A DNA stretch of 42,630 nucleotides from an uncultured Bacteroidota bacterium (GCA_903944895.1 CAJATL010000057.1:1-42630); one strand, 5' to 3'. Shown: positions 1 through 9,515, counted from the first letter of the stretch. A program made the numbers and translations. The notes: generated from the letters alone by a model not told the origin.

Positions 1-282
1 CTACCCTTTTGCGGTTTCGGTGGCCAGTTGTGAAACGGTGTCACCGGCTTTTGTAATTTCGATAAAAGCAATTTCTCCGTAAACCTCAATATCCGGAAAC
101 GGGTAAAACAACATCTGCTTTACCTCAGCATCGGTAGTGTTTCTGAAATAATACAAGCCATCAACAACGAACAAACTATCCTGAAGGCTAAATTTGAGGT
201 CTTCCTTAAAAAATTCGATTTTTTGAGAAAAACATGAAAGCTGGGCAATTAAAAGCCAAAAAAATGCAATACTGATTTTCAT
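1..282 (-). CDS. Short secreted hypothetical protein, possibly truncated
   Basis: A 93-residue reading frame closes with TAG on the first three bases of the window. Residues 1-19 form a hydrophobic signal peptide ending in an SCFSQ-type cleavage region. The rest is a short soluble domain with an aromatic YYFRNTTD stretch and a FYPFPD motif around residues 60-65. I do not recognise the family. The fold looks like the N-terminal part of a larger secreted domain, so the stop may be premature, but the sequence beyond the window edge would be needed to tell. It is transcribed away from rpmB, and a weak -7-like box (TATCTTGC on the reverse strand, 304-311) lies about 20 bases upstream. Confidence 0.6.
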   Translation of the reverse strand: MKISIAFFWLLIAQLSCFSQKIEFFKEDLKFSLQDSLFVVDGLYYFRNTTDAEVKQMLFYPFPDIEVYGEIAFIEITKAGDTVSQLATETAKG

Positions 283-391
283 TTAATTGATCAATTTAGG
301 TTCGCAAGATACTAATAACCCTTTACAAATCAGCAATTTTTCAGAAATTATTGAATATTCAGACAAGAGAAGAAATGAAAAAAAGTAAAAA

Positions 392-399
392 TATGTTTG
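392..399 (+). promoter_or_regulatory. -7 promoter box upstream of rpmB
   Basis: TATGTTTG matches the Bacteroidota -7 consensus TAnnTTTG exactly. Transcription would begin near 404, giving a leader of about 60 bases before rpmB. No convincing -33 TTTG box was found at the usual spacing. Confidence 0.5.
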
Positions 400-466
400 C
401 TGGTTTAGAAAAATATCCGTTCTTTGCACTCCGTTTTGAAAAAGTAATCTGAAATTCATAAATAAG

Positions 467-703
467 ATGGCACGTACTTGCGATATCACAGGAAAAAGAA
501 TGATGGTTGGGAACAAGGTTTCTCACTCAAATATTAAGACTAAAAGAAGATTTTATCCAAACCTTCAAACAAAGAGATTTTTTATTCCAGAAGATAACAC
601 CTGGATTACTTTAAAAGTTTCGACCTCGGCATTGAGAACAATCAATAAAAACGGCATCACTGCTGTTTTGAAAAAAGCCAGAGAAAAAGGTATGTTAGCT
701 TAA
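467..703 (+). CDS. rpmB: 50S ribosomal protein bL28
   Basis: A 78-residue protein of the usual bL28 size, a structural component of the large ribosomal subunit. It starts with the family signature MARTCDITGK and continues with the GNKVSHSNIKTKRRFYPNLQ block that characterises bL28. It is highly basic, as expected for an rRNA-binding protein. The ATG at 467 is the only start that gives the conserved N-terminus. In many Bacteroidota rpmB is followed by rpmG and a small DUF4295 gene. Here it stands alone, with its own upstream -7 box and a terminator 18 bases after the stop, so it is probably monocistronic. Confidence 0.97.
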   Translation: MARTCDITGKRMMVGNKVSHSNIKTKRRFYPNLQTKRFFIPEDNTWITLKVSTSALRTINKNGITAVLKKAREKGMLA

Positions 704-720
704 TTGTTACAATATTTTTG

Positions 721-760
721 AAATGCTGTTATTGATCAAATCAGTAACAGCATTTTTTTT
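721..760 (+). terminator. Rho-independent terminator after rpmB
   Basis: Arms 722-736 and 740-754 form a 15 bp stem (one G-T wobble) around a three-base loop CAA, followed by a run of T to 760. It lies 18 bases after the rpmB stop. Confidence 0.88.
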
Positions 761-876
761 ATGGTCAATCTGGCTCCCCGCTGATTTTGTTCTATTTCAG
801 GCCTGTAAAAATAAAAAGCAAACCGCTTTCGTTTTACGACATAGATTTTTACTACCATAATTTTTTACACCAACGA

Positions 877-1530
877 ATGAGGCATTTTTCCTGGATTATT
901 CTACTCTCAATATTCTTGCTGAAATCTCAACTTATTCCCGCACAGGAAATTTACGATAATGACGACCTGGTGCAATTTTCGGGAGTACTTGTTTCGGGTG
1001 ACAGCCTTACGCAGGTGCCTTACGCAAGCATTATTATCAAAAACACAAACCGGGGAACGCTCAGCGATTTTTATGGATATTTTTCGTTTGTTGCTCTTAA
1101 GAACGACACCATTGTTTTTTCGTCAATGGGCTTCAAACCAAGCTTTTTTATTATCCCCGACACGATAACACAAAAACGATATTCGCTCATTCATGTAATG
1201 GATGCCGACACCGTCCTGCTTGAACCAACGCTAATTTATCCCTGGCCCACAGAAGAAGAGTTTAAAAAAGCTTTTATTTCGATCGAAATTCCGGATGATG
1301 ATATCGCCATAGCCCATAAAAATCTTGCGAAAGCCGAAATGAAAGAACGTGCGATGAATTACCCGATGGATGCCAGCATGAACTACAATAATTACATGCA
1401 GAACCAGACCAGCAAATTGTATTACTTCGGACAAACACAGCCTATCAGCATTCTGAATCCTTTTGCCTGGGCCGAGTTTATCAAAGCATGGAAAGCAGGA
1501 AAATTCAAAAAAAAGCATGAGGTTTATTAG
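877..1530 (+). CDS. Secreted protein with carboxypeptidase-regulatory-like domain
   Basis: The ATG at 877 gives a 217-residue protein starting MRHFSWIILL with a clear signal peptide ending near AQE (residues 1-23). The frame opens upstream at a TTG (787), but that would bury the signal peptide, so 877 is preferred. Residues about 30-110 match the CarboxypepD-regulatory-like beta-sandwich: FSGVLVSGDSLTQVPYASI, then GTLSDFYGYFSF and a FSSMGFKP motif. The remaining C-terminal ~100 residues are not recognised. It stops 50 bases before the preferred start of the TonB receptor (and overlaps that receptor's longer starts), so the two are probably co-transcribed and may act together at the outer membrane. 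That functional link is inference from position. Confidence 0.82.
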   Translation: MRHFSWIILLSIFLLKSQLIPAQEIYDNDDLVQFSGVLVSGDSLTQVPYASIIIKNTNRGTLSDFYGYFSFVALKNDTIVFSSMGFKPSFFIIPDTITQKRYSLIHVMDADTVLLEPTLIYPWPTEEEFKKAFISIEIPDDDIAIAHKNLAKAEMKERAMNYPMDASMNYNNYMQNQTSKLYYFGQTQPISILNPFAWAEFIKAWKAGKFKKKHEVY

Positions 1531-1579
1531 TGCTATCCAGAAAGTTAAATTATTAAAAAATCGGAAATACAACTCCCTG

Positions 1580-4108
1580 ATGATAATCCTTCAACGTTTA
1601 ATGATTTTGTTTTTCTTCATTGCCAGCCTTCAAATCAGTGCGCAGGAAAAGGTGACGGTAAAAGGAAAAATTACTGACGAAAAAAACCGTCCGATCGAAC
1701 TGGTGAATATCTCCATTTTCGGGATGCCGGGAGGAACAGTCTCTGATAAAAAAGGACTGTACCAAATCGAGGTTCCGGTAAATACTGAAATCAGGCTTGT
1801 TTTTTCGTTTATCGGCTACGAAAAACAAGAATTCCCCATCAATCTCAAGAGTTACGAAACACTCACGATAAACCCTGTAATGGTCGAATCGTCGGAAATG
1901 TTGCCCGATATTGTCATTCAGGACGAACGGATCAGAAACACCAATTTACAGCGCATCGATCCAAAAGGTGTTTCAGTAATTCCAACCGTTACCGGAAGTG
2001 TGGAATCACTGATAAAAACTATGCCCGGCGTATCTTCACGAAACGAGCTAAGTTCGCAATATTCTGTCCGTGGAGGTAATTTTGACGAAAACCTTGTTTA
2101 TGTAAACGACATCGAAATTTACCGGCCATTGCTTGTCCGGTCGGGGCAGCAGGAAGGTCAGAGTTTTCTGAACCCGGATTTAACCTCGGCAATTTTGTTT
2201 TCCGCCGGTGGCTTTGATGCAAAATATGGCGATAAAATGTCGTCGGTTCTCGACATCAAATACAAAAGGCCAACCGAATTTGCCGGCTCAGTCACGGCAA
2301 GCCTGCTCGGCATTTCAGCACACGTTGAAGGCGCCACAAAAAACCAGAAGTTTTCGTATTTACTTGGCGTGAGGCAAAAATCAAATCAATATGTCCTGAA
2401 CGCTCTTGAAACAGAAGGTTCGTACAAACCTTCATTTTTCGATATCCAGACGTTGCTGCGATACGATATTACCGACAAACTCGAACTTTCCGTTCTGGCA
2501 AATTACGCCAACAACAAATACAAACTCATTCCCGAAACCAGAGAGACCAGTTTCGGGACTATTCAGGAAGCCAAAAAGCTCACCATTTACTTCGACGGAC
2601 AAGAGGTTGATCAGTACAAAACGTACATGGGTGCTTTAAAACTTTCGTATAAACCTGTTAAAAAAACACAGCTTAACTTCATCGCTTCGGCTTTTAAAAG
2701 TGATGAAAGCGAAACTTTCGACATACAGGGGCAATATTGGATTGGCAACCTGGGAACAAATTTCGGAAGCAGCAACTTTGGCGAAGTCACCGAAACACAA
2801 GGCGTAGGAACCTATCTGAACCACGCCAGGAATTTTCTGAAAGCTACCGTTTACAGTTTAGAACATAAAGGCTCGGTGGAAAGCACGAAACGCTTTCTTA
2901 CCTGGGGTGTTAAGTTCCAGCACGAAATTATCGACGACCGCCTGCGTGAATGGGAGATGATCGATTCGGCAGGTTATTCGTTGCCCCGCCCATCGGACGA
3001 GATTGGCGAACAAAACCCTGAAATTTTTCCCTTCGAATTAGATTTTGCCGTTAATTCAAAAGTCAACATCAGTTCAAACCGTTATAGTGGCTTTGTTCAA
3101 AATACCTGGAACCTTGGAAACGACAGGCAGGATTTCGCCATAACCGCTGGCCTTCGTGCAAATTACTGGGATTTTAACCAGCAATTTCTGCTCAGCCCAC
3201 GGGGAACAATTTCTTACCGACCTGACTGGAAGAATGATGTTTTGTTCCGCTTTTCGTCAGGATATTATTACCAGCCGCCGTTTTACCGCGAGTTGCGCGA
3301 CTTTTACGGAAATATCAATTACGATATCAAAGCTCAGAAATCGATACATTTTGTTGCTGGCAGCGACTGGAATCTCCAGATCTGGCACCGGCCATTTAAA
3401 TTCGTTACCGAAGTTTACTACAAATTTCTTGACGACCTTATCCCCTACGAGGTTGATAATGTGCGCATCAGGTATTACGCCGACCAACGGGCAAAAGGCT
3501 ACGCCACCGGAATCGACATGAAAATAAACGGTGAATTTGTAAAAGGCATCGAATCGTGGGCCAGCCTTGGGTTTATGAAAACTGAGGAAGATATTTACGG
3601 CGATTACTACTATCAATATTATAATGAAGCTGGTGAAAAAATAGGTACCGGCCAGGTTGAAAATCCTGAGGCAGCCGAAAATGTAAAAGTCGAACCGGGC
3701 TACATCCCGCGCCCCACAGATCAGCGGTTTACTTTCAGCATGTTTTTCCAGGACTACCTGCCGATGAACCCGAGCTATAAAATGCACCTTGCTTTTTATT
3801 ATGGAAGCAGCCTTCCGTTTGGGCCTCCAAAATCGGAAAGATACCAGCAAACATTGCGTATGCCTCCATACAGACGCGTTGATATTGGTTTTTCGAAACA
3901 AATTATCAGCGAAAATGCCCGGCTTAGCGAAAAAAATCCTTTTCATAATTTAACCTCACTGTGGGTCAGCCTTGAAGTGTTTAACCTTTTGCAGGTAAAC
4001 AACACTATTTCGTACATCTGGGTTACCGATGTTAGCGGCATGCAATATGCTGTCCCTAATTATCTTACACCCCGCCAGCTCAACATTAAACTGATTGCAC
4101 AGTTTTAG
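1580..4108 (+). CDS. TonB-dependent outer-membrane receptor with CarboxypepD_reg-like N-domain
   Basis: An 842-residue receptor if started at the ATG at 1580, which opens a good signal peptide (MIILQRLMILFFFIASLQIS). The frame also offers ATG codons at 1463 and 1517, both overlapping the upstream gene. After the signal come a carboxypeptidase-regulatory-like domain (about residues 22-105, VTVKGKITDEKNRPIELVNI), a TonB plug (about 120-240, with SVRGGNFDENLVYVNDIEIY and GGFDAKYGDKMSSVLDI) and a long beta-barrel ending in an aromatic residue (LNIKLIAQF), typical of outer-membrane insertion. No SusD-like partner lies beside it, so I would not call it SusC. The substrate cannot be read from the sequence. 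Confidence 0.9.
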   Translation: MIILQRLMILFFFIASLQISAQEKVTVKGKITDEKNRPIELVNISIFGMPGGTVSDKKGLYQIEVPVNTEIRLVFSFIGYEKQEFPINLKSYETLTINPVMVESSEMLPDIVIQDERIRNTNLQRIDPKGVSVIPTVTGSVESLIKTMPGVSSRNELSSQYSVRGGNFDENLVYVNDIEIYRPLLVRSGQQEGQSFLNPDLTSAILFSAGGFDAKYGDKMSSVLDIKYKRPTEFAGSVTASLLGISAHVEGATKNQKFSYLLGVRQKSNQYVLNALETEGSYKPSFFDIQTLLRYDITDKLELSVLANYANNKYKLIPETRETSFGTIQEAKKLTIYFDGQEVDQYKTYMGALKLSYKPVKKTQLNFIASAFKSDESETFDIQGQYWIGNLGTNFGSSNFGEVTETQGVGTYLNHARNFLKATVYSLEHKGSVESTKRFLTWGVKFQHEIIDDRLREWEMIDSAGYSLPRPSDEIGEQNPEIFPFELDFAVNSKVNISSNRYSGFVQNTWNLGNDRQDFAITAGLRANYWDFNQQFLLSPRGTISYRPDWKNDVLFRFSSGYYYQPPFYRELRDFYGNINYDIKAQKSIHFVAGSDWNLQIWHRPFKFVTEVYYKFLDDLIPYEVDNVRIRYYADQRAKGYATGIDMKINGEFVKGIESWASLGFMKTEEDIYGDYYYQYYNEAGEKIGTGQVENPEAAENVKVEPGYIPRPTDQRFTFSMFFQDYLPMNPSYKMHLAFYYGSSLPFGPPKSERYQQTLRMPPYRRVDIGFSKQIISENARLSEKNPFHNLTSLWVSLEVFNLLQVNNTISYIWVTDVSGMQYAVPNYLTPRQLNIKLIAQF

Positions 4109-4771
4109 AAAGTTTAATAATTGAGTGGTTGTTCAGATCGGTAGGTTAAATAAACTGGTTGGGCTTTTCCTAAAAATGCAGGCTTTCTGAATCTTTTAAC
4201 CCTCCGGTTTCATTTTATACTTTTTAGAAAACACTCCGCCATAGCCGAATTTGTCACTCATCTCATAAATTTCTAATAATTTGTTTCAGGCTTACAGCCT
4301 GATGGTATTTTTTGATTTTTATTCCCTGGGAGTTGCACATAGCCGTCAGGTTTAGAAATTATAACAATGTTTGGTTTAGAAAAGAATCCATAGCCCAGGG
4401 CTTCAGCCCTGGGTAAAATGAGACGGGGATCCCTTTATGCCAGGTCGTTTACGACCTTCAACCGACAAAGATCACTTTATGGGCAATAAGGGCGTAAACG
4501 CCCTGCCATCTTTACTTTGGAGATTCCAACAATCCCAAACCTGAAGGTTTGGGCTATGGAAAATATGAATGCTGGGCTTAACCTGACTGCTTTGGGCAAC
4601 GCCCCAGGAAAAAACCTAATATGATTTAGCAGTTTGAAGAAATGCAACATTCGAGGTTTAAAATTTCCTGGGAATGGGCACAAAAACTACATCATTTTTA
4701 GACACGTCAGAAAATAATGCCACACAAAATTTTCCGAAATATCCTGAAGTCATAACCCACAAAACGACTTT
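4109..4771. other. Non-coding region with structured repeat
   Basis: No credible gene is present; the short frames here lack start context and family resemblance. The region contains an isolated palindromic piece (CAGGCTTACAGCCTG, near 4287-4301) and then repeat copy A (4342-4590). The remainder is AT-rich sequence leading to the rocD terminator. Confidence 0.7.
4342..4590. repeat. Structured dispersed repeat, copy A (~249 bp, terminal inverted repeats and four hairpins)
   Basis: Ends are inverted repeats: GCCGTCAGGTTTAG (4342-4355) and CTTAACCTGACTGC (4577-4590). Inside, TCCATAG (4387-4393) pairs with CTATGGA (4554-4560) and encloses four hairpins: CCCAGGGC/GCCCTGGG with TTCA loop (4394-4413), AGGTCG/CGACCT with TTTA loop (4442-4457), AGGGCG/CGCCCT with TAAA loop (4489-4504) and CCCAAACC/GGTTTGGG with TGAA loop (4534-4553). 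Hairpins 1 and 4 abut the closing stem directly. The loops of hairpins 2 and 3 are complementary. A homologous copy lies at 14951-15208. No coding capacity. Confidence 0.85.
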
Positions 4772-4808
4772 AAAAAAAAGCCGCCCCATGACGAGGCAGC
4801 TTTTTTTA
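4772..4808 (-). terminator. Terminator downstream of rocD
   Basis: Arms 4774-4785 and 4795-4806 pair over 12 bp, with one G-T wobble, around a nine-base loop. The A-run on the plus strand gives a T-run in the reverse direction, fitting termination of rocD about 55 bases after its stop. The stem is T-flanked on both sides and could work in both directions. Confidence 0.82.
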
Positions 4809-4861
4809 ACCTTTAAAATACAATGTTTTCTATTGGGTTTTCTTAACCCATTTTAAAAATC

Positions 4862-6085
4862 TTATTCAAACACAAGAATTGACTTTTTGATGATTTCGAG
4901 GGCTTCCATCAACTGTTCTTCCGAAATTACCAAAGGTGGTGCAAAGCGGATAATATGCTGATGTGTTGGTTTGGCAAGCAAACCGTTTTCGGCCATTTTT
5001 ACGCAAACATCCCAGGCTTCTTTTCCGTTTTTAGGACGAATTACAATCGCATTGAGCAATCCTTTGCCGCGCACCAGTTCGATCATCTCCGATTTTACAT
5101 TGCGTAATTCCTGTCTGAAAATTTCACCAAGCTTTTCGGCACGTTCGGCAAGTTTTTCATCTTTTACAACTTCAAGCGCAGCTACAGCAACTTTTGCAGC
5201 CATTGGGTTTCCACCAAAAGTCGAACCGTGCTGTCCGGGTTTTATTACAAGCATAATATGATCGTCAGCTAAAACCGCCGAAACCGGCAATACTCCACCC
5301 GAGAGTGCTTTTCCTAAAATCAGAATATCAGGACGAACATTTTCATGGTCACAGGCCAGTAATTTTCCGGTACGGGCAATGCCTGTCTGAACTTCATCGG
5401 CGATGAATAATACATTTTTGGCTTTGCAGAGATCGTAAGATTTTTTGAGATAACCATCTTCAGGAACATAAACGCCCGCCTCACCCTGGATAGGTTCAAC
5501 CAAAAAACCACCAACATTCGGGTCTTCCAAAGCTTTTTCGAGCGCAGGAATATCGTTGTAAGGAACGATTACGAAACCGGGCGTGTAAGGCCCAAAACCT
5601 CCGCGTGCATCCGGGTCCGTTGACATCGAAATAATGGTTGTTGTGCGGCCATGGAAATTACCTTCGCAAACGATTATTTTAGCTTCGTTGGCTGGCACAC
5701 CTTTTTTATCGTAAGCCCATTTACGACAAAGTTTTATGGCTGTTTCGTCGGCTTCGGCACCGCTGTTCATCGGCAAAACTTTGTCGTAGCCAAAATAACT
5801 GGTAATGTATTTTTCGTAAGGTCCGAGGCAATCGTTGTAAAAAGCCCTCGAAGTGAGCGTCAGCGTTCTGGCCTGCTCAACCAGTGCTTCAACAATTTTT
5901 GGATGACAATGCCCCTGGTTGACTGCTGAATAAGCCGAAAGAAAATCGAAATATTTCTTTCCTTCAACATCCCACACAAAAGGCCCTTCACCTTTTGCCA
6001 AAACTACAGGCAATGGATGATAATTGTGTGCACCGTATTTATCCTCTAAATCGATGGCCATCTGTGATGTAAGTTTTTCTGACAT
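4862..6085 (-). CDS. rocD: Ornithine aminotransferase
   Basis: A 407-residue PLP-dependent class III aminotransferase, the usual length for ornithine-oxo-acid transaminase, which converts ornithine and 2-oxoglutarate to glutamate semialdehyde and glutamate in the cytoplasm. Diagnostic stretches are [17 protein letters not shown] (48-64), the cofactor-phosphate region [13 protein letters not shown], the aspartate of FIADEVQTG (D230) and the PLP lysine in ILGKALSGG (K259). The [13 protein letters not shown] block separates ornithine aminotransferases from acetylornithine aminotransferases, so the call is firm. It is monocistronic, with a -7 box at 6142-6149 and a terminator at 4772-4808. Confidence 0.95.
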   Translation of the reverse strand: MSEKLTSQMAIDLEDKYGAHNYHPLPVVLAKGEGPFVWDVEGKKYFDFLSAYSAVNQGHCHPKIVEALVEQARTLTLTSRAFYNDCLGPYEKYITSYFGYDKVLPMNSGAEADETAIKLCRKWAYDKKGVPANEAKIIVCEGNFHGRTTTIISMSTDPDARGGFGPYTPGFVIVPYNDIPALEKALEDPNVGGFLVEPIQGEAGVYVPEDGYLKKSYDLCKAKNVLFIADEVQTGIARTGKLLACDHENVRPDILILGKALSGGVLPVSAVLADDHIMLVIKPGQHGSTFGGNPMAAKVAVAALEVVKDEKLAERAEKLGEIFRQELRNVKSEMIELVRGKGLLNAIVIRPKNGKEAWDVCVKMAENGLLAKPTHQHIIRFAPPLVISEEQLMEALEIIKKSILVFE

Positions 6086-6141
6086 ATAAAAATCTGTTTT
6101 ATAAGTATTTAAATAATTTTTTAATGTAAATATTTCAGGTG

Positions 6142-6149
6142 CAAAGATA
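6142..6149 (-). promoter_or_regulatory. -7 promoter box for rocD
   Basis: On the reverse strand this reads TATCTTTG, an exact TAnnTTTG match, about 57 bases upstream of the rocD ATG. Confidence 0.5.
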
Positions 6150-6316
6150 TGAATAGCCCCCGCAGTAAAAAATTATTTCGTCGGTAATCAGGAATTTATA
6201 CTTGTTCTAATCAGCGCAAATGCGGATTTTGGATTAGCTTAAAAAGGAAATAATGCCAGATACTGCCAATTATCAGAAATGAAGACGGGGCACACTTTCG
6301 CTATCATATCTTTTAG

Positions 6317-6324
6317 TAATTTTG
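6317..6324 (+). promoter_or_regulatory. -7 promoter box for gldH
   Basis: TAATTTTG matches TAnnTTTG exactly. A start site near 6329 would make the TTG at 6335 almost leaderless, which favours the TTG at 6368 as the gldH start. Confidence 0.5.
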
Positions 6325-6367
6325 CGCTGATTTTTTGATTCCACTCATCTTCAAAAAAACACTTAAA

Positions 6368-6847
6368 TTGAAAGTTAATCTTATTAAATATCTGAGCGTT
6401 GTATTTTTTACACTGCTGATTATTTCATCCGCCTGCGACACTAAAAAGGTTTACGATTCAAATTTTACCTTGCCGGCAGATGGCTGGAAAAATAATTCAG
6501 CAGTAGTTTTTAATGATGTTTTGATTTCGGATACGACGGCACTTCAAAATTTCTACATCAAAGTTAGAAATGCCGATGATTACCGGTACAGTAACTTTTA
6601 TCTATTTCTTACCACAAAGCTGCCAAATGGCAAGCTTAGCCGTGATACCATCGAAATAAAACTGGCCGGATTAAACGGTCAATGGCTTGGAAAAGGATTC
6701 GGACATTTTAAAGATAACCAGGTACTGATCAGGAAAGCGATGCGGTTTCCGGCATCGGGCAAATATGAATTTACACTTGAACAGGCCATGCGCGAAGAGC
6801 TTTTGAAAGGTATCGCAAATATTGGGATAAGGATAGAAAAGCTTTAA
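6368..6847 (+). CDS. gldH: Gliding motility lipoprotein GldH
   Basis: The frame has no ATG near its 5' end. The TTG at 6368 gives MKVNLIKYLSVVFFTLLIIS followed by SAC, a short lipoprotein signal with the acylated cysteine at residue 23, whereas the TTG at 6335 would sit only a few bases after the likely transcription start. The mature part carries the GldH pattern: RNADDYRYSNFYLFLTTKLP, a DTIE strand, GQWLGKGFGHFKDNQ and the C-terminal FTLEQAMREELLKGIANIGI. GldH is a lipoprotein tied to gliding and the type IX secretion apparatus. It is also present in non-gliding Bacteroidota, so motility should not be inferred. The order gldH then class A PBP is common in the phylum. Confidence 0.9.
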   Translation: MKVNLIKYLSVVFFTLLIISSACDTKKVYDSNFTLPADGWKNNSAVVFNDVLISDTTALQNFYIKVRNADDYRYSNFYLFLTTKLPNGKLSRDTIEIKLAGLNGQWLGKGFGHFKDNQVLIRKAMRFPASGKYEFTLEQAMREELLKGIANIGIRIEKL

Positions 6848-7129
6848 AAAAAATAAAAATCCGGCAGAGAAAACTATTGGTACATGATGTTTTGATAATT
6901 GGATAAATTGAACCCGAATTATCATATTCATCTGAAATTCCTGATCTGCGAAAATCAGGGATTCCTGCAAATGACCGAAACGATTACTGATACAGATGTC
7001 GTTACCATGCAAAGCCAAAATAATTATTTTTGTCAGACAGATTTCTAATTTTAAACGTTTACTGATTTGGTAATTACAGCCAGTTAAACCCGGGGATATT
7101 ATTGATATTAACGCTCAAACTGCTATATT

Positions 7130-9403
7130 TTGAAAAAGAAATTAAAAAAGACTTCCAATTTGAAAAAATACATCCGCATTTTTTGGGGTGTTTTTGCTGC
7201 CGCCATTTTAATAATAGTATTTATTTTTTCAGGCATTGCGATGGGATGGTTTGGTTTTATGCCTTCGTTTGAGGAACTCGAAAACCCGCAATCGTACCTT
7301 GCCTCCGAAATTTACTCGGTTGACGATCAGTTGCTGGGAACTTACTATATCGAAAACCGCAGCCGGGTTAATTATAACGAAATCTCACCAAACCTCATAA
7401 ACGCGCTTATTGCAACCGAAGATGTGCGTTTTGAGAAGCATTCGGGAATCGACCTGAAGGCCCTTGCCCGGGTGCTGTATGGCGCAATAACCGGTCAGGA
7501 TAAAGGCGGCGGAAGTACCATCACCCAACAATTGGCCAAAAACCTCTTTCCGCGTGAAGATGACCCTTCGGGAATACAACTGGTGTTCAGGAAATTTAAA
7601 GAATGGATTATAGCCATAAAACTGGAAAACCGTTACAGCAAAGATGAAATCATCACGATGTACCTCAATAAATTCGATTTCCTTAACCTTGCTGTGGGAA
7701 TAAAGTCGGCGGCCAGAATTTATTTCAGCATCACACCTGCCGAGCTAAACATTGAGCAATCAGCGCTTTTAATTGGCATGGCAAATAACCCGTCGCTCTA
7801 CAATCCGCTTCGACGGCCGGCAATTACTCTCGAACGACGGAATTTTGTTTTATCCCAGATGGAAAAAAACGGCTACATCACGCAAGCTCAGCTTGATTCG
7901 CTAAGAAAGCTTCCACTTGGTTTAAAATATCAGAAAGCAGATCATAACCTTGGAACCGCTACCTATTTTAAAGAATTTTTAAGGGGCCGCCTCACCACCT
8001 GGTGCAAGACTCATCAGAAACCCGACGGAACAAATTATGATCTTTATCGCGACGGGCTGAAAATTTACACAACAGTCGATTCAAGGATGCAGCGCTATGC
8101 TGAGGAGGCCGTTACCGAACATCTTGGTCGCGATCTTCAGCCGAAATTTTTTGAACACTGGAGAAGGCATAAAAATGCGCCATTTGTTTTCCAAAGTGAT
8201 TCGGCTGAACTTGAAGTCGAAAAAATCATGCAATCAGCCATGAAACGGAGCGACCGATATCGAAGCCTCAAAAAGGGCGGTGCTTCGGAAGATTCGATAA
8301 AAAAGAGTTTTAACATACGCACCGAAATGACTGTTTTTTCGTGGAGAGGCGATGTTGATACGGTGATGACGCCGATGGATTCGATCAGATATTTCAAATT
8401 CTTCCTTCGCTCCGGGCTGATGTCGGTTGATCCTTCCACCGGACAGGTACGGGCTTATGTAGGCGGAATCGACTACAAATACTTCAAATACGACCAGGTC
8501 ACCTCCGCCCAGCGGCAGGTTGGCTCGACTTTTAAACCATTTGTTTATGCCCTGGCCATGCAGGAAGGAGCTGCCACCGGCGAGTTTACGCCATGTACCA
8601 AAGTTCCGAATGTGCAGGTGAGCATCGAATTACCCGATGGGACTTATTGGGTACCCAAAAATGACAATAAGGAAAGAAAAGGTGAGATGGTTACCCTGAA
8701 ATGGGCTTTGGCCAACTCGATCAACTGGATTTCGGCATACCTGATGAAGCGGTTTTCGCCCTTAGCAGTCATTCAAATGGCCCGAAAAATGGGAATCACT
8801 GCAGATATTCCACCGGTTCCGTCCATTTGCCTCGGAACTCCTGACATTTCACTTTACGAAATGGTTGGCGCCGTGAACACCTTCGCAAATCGCGGCATTC
8901 ACATCAATCCCTATTTTATTACCAAAATTGAAGATAAATTTGGAAACGTCATCGCTCAGTTTGCACCCGAATCCAATGAGGCTCTTAACGAAGAAACAGC
9001 TTATCTGATGCTTAAACTCATGCAGGGTGTTGTCGAATCAGGAACCGGGGTAAGGTTGAGGTCGAAGTACGGCTTCACCAACGAAATTGCAGGTAAAACA
9101 GGAACAACACAAAACCAGTCTGATGGTTGGTTTATGGGCCTCACACCTCACCTTACAACAGGAGTATGGGTAGGTTGCGAGGACCGGAGTGCACATTTCA
9201 GAACACTCCAGCTCGGACAGGGCGCCAATACGGCTTTGCCAATCTGGGCGCTTTACATGAAAAAAGTTTACGCCGATCGATCCCTGAATATTACCACGGA
9301 TCCATTTCCGATGATCAGCAAACCGCTTTCGGTCGACCTGAACTGCGACAAGTTAATGATTGATGAACCCATAGAAGAAGAAACTGAAGTTGAAGAGTTT
9401 TAG
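7130..9403 (+). CDS. Class A penicillin-binding protein 1A (bifunctional transglycosylase/transpeptidase)
   Basis: A 757-residue peptidoglycan synthase that polymerises lipid II and cross-links stems on the outer face of the inner membrane. A basic N-terminus and a single anchor helix (about 16-40) precede the GT51 domain, with the catalytic glutamate in ATEDVRFEKHSG (E97) and GGGSTITQQLAKNLF. The transpeptidase domain has SxxK in GSTFKPF (S466/K469), SxN in ANSINW (S530-N532) and KTG in GKTGTT (656-658). All catalytic motifs are intact. Translation starts at TTG (7130); no nearby in-frame ATG exists and the anchor is coded from here. The 282-base gap after gldH holds nothing recognisable. 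The acidic C-terminal tail (EEETEVEEF) is short. Confidence 0.95.
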   Translation: MKKKLKKTSNLKKYIRIFWGVFAAAILIIVFIFSGIAMGWFGFMPSFEELENPQSYLASEIYSVDDQLLGTYYIENRSRVNYNEISPNLINALIATEDVRFEKHSGIDLKALARVLYGAITGQDKGGGSTITQQLAKNLFPREDDPSGIQLVFRKFKEWIIAIKLENRYSKDEIITMYLNKFDFLNLAVGIKSAARIYFSITPAELNIEQSALLIGMANNPSLYNPLRRPAITLERRNFVLSQMEKNGYITQAQLDSLRKLPLGLKYQKADHNLGTATYFKEFLRGRLTTWCKTHQKPDGTNYDLYRDGLKIYTTVDSRMQRYAEEAVTEHLGRDLQPKFFEHWRRHKNAPFVFQSDSAELEVEKIMQSAMKRSDRYRSLKKGGASEDSIKKSFNIRTEMTVFSWRGDVDTVMTPMDSIRYFKFFLRSGLMSVDPSTGQVRAYVGGIDYKYFKYDQVTSAQRQVGSTFKPFVYALAMQEGAATGEFTPCTKVPNVQVSIELPDGTYWVPKNDNKERKGEMVTLKWALANSINWISAYLMKRFSPLAVIQMARKMGITADIPPVPSICLGTPDISLYEMVGAVNTFANRGIHINPYFITKIEDKFGNVIAQFAPESNEALNEETAYLMLKLMQGVVESGTGVRLRSKYGFTNEIAGKTGTTQNQSDGWFMGLTPHLTTGVWVGCEDRSAHFRTLQLGQGANTALPIWALYMKKVYADRSLNITTDPFPMISKPLSVDLNCDKLMIDEPIEEETEVEEF

Positions 9404-9515
9404 TAAATTGATTTTTAATGAGTTTTACGTTTCATTTTGATAAATAATTTTTGTATCAGGATTAAATTGTTGATTGCTTTGTTTGAAGAATGAAAATATA
9501 AATAGTTGATGCTAA

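Noticed and set aside
283-516. Reverse 77-codon frame beside rpmB
   Set aside because: It overlaps the rpmB promoter and 5' end on the opposite strand and has no domain or start context.
787-876. Extended N-terminus of the regulatory-domain protein
   Set aside because: It uses a TTG start and places 30 residues before a clear signal peptide; the ATG at 877 is better.
3257-3946. Reverse 229-codon frame inside the TonB receptor
   Set aside because: It is an antisense shadow of the beta-barrel coding sequence.
1580-4108. SusC call for the TonB receptor
   Set aside because: No SusD-like gene is adjacent and the length (842) is below typical SusC proteins (about 1000).
4477-4683. Short frames in the repeat region (also 4674-4856)
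   Set aside because: They read through the palindromes of copy A and the rocD terminator and match no family.
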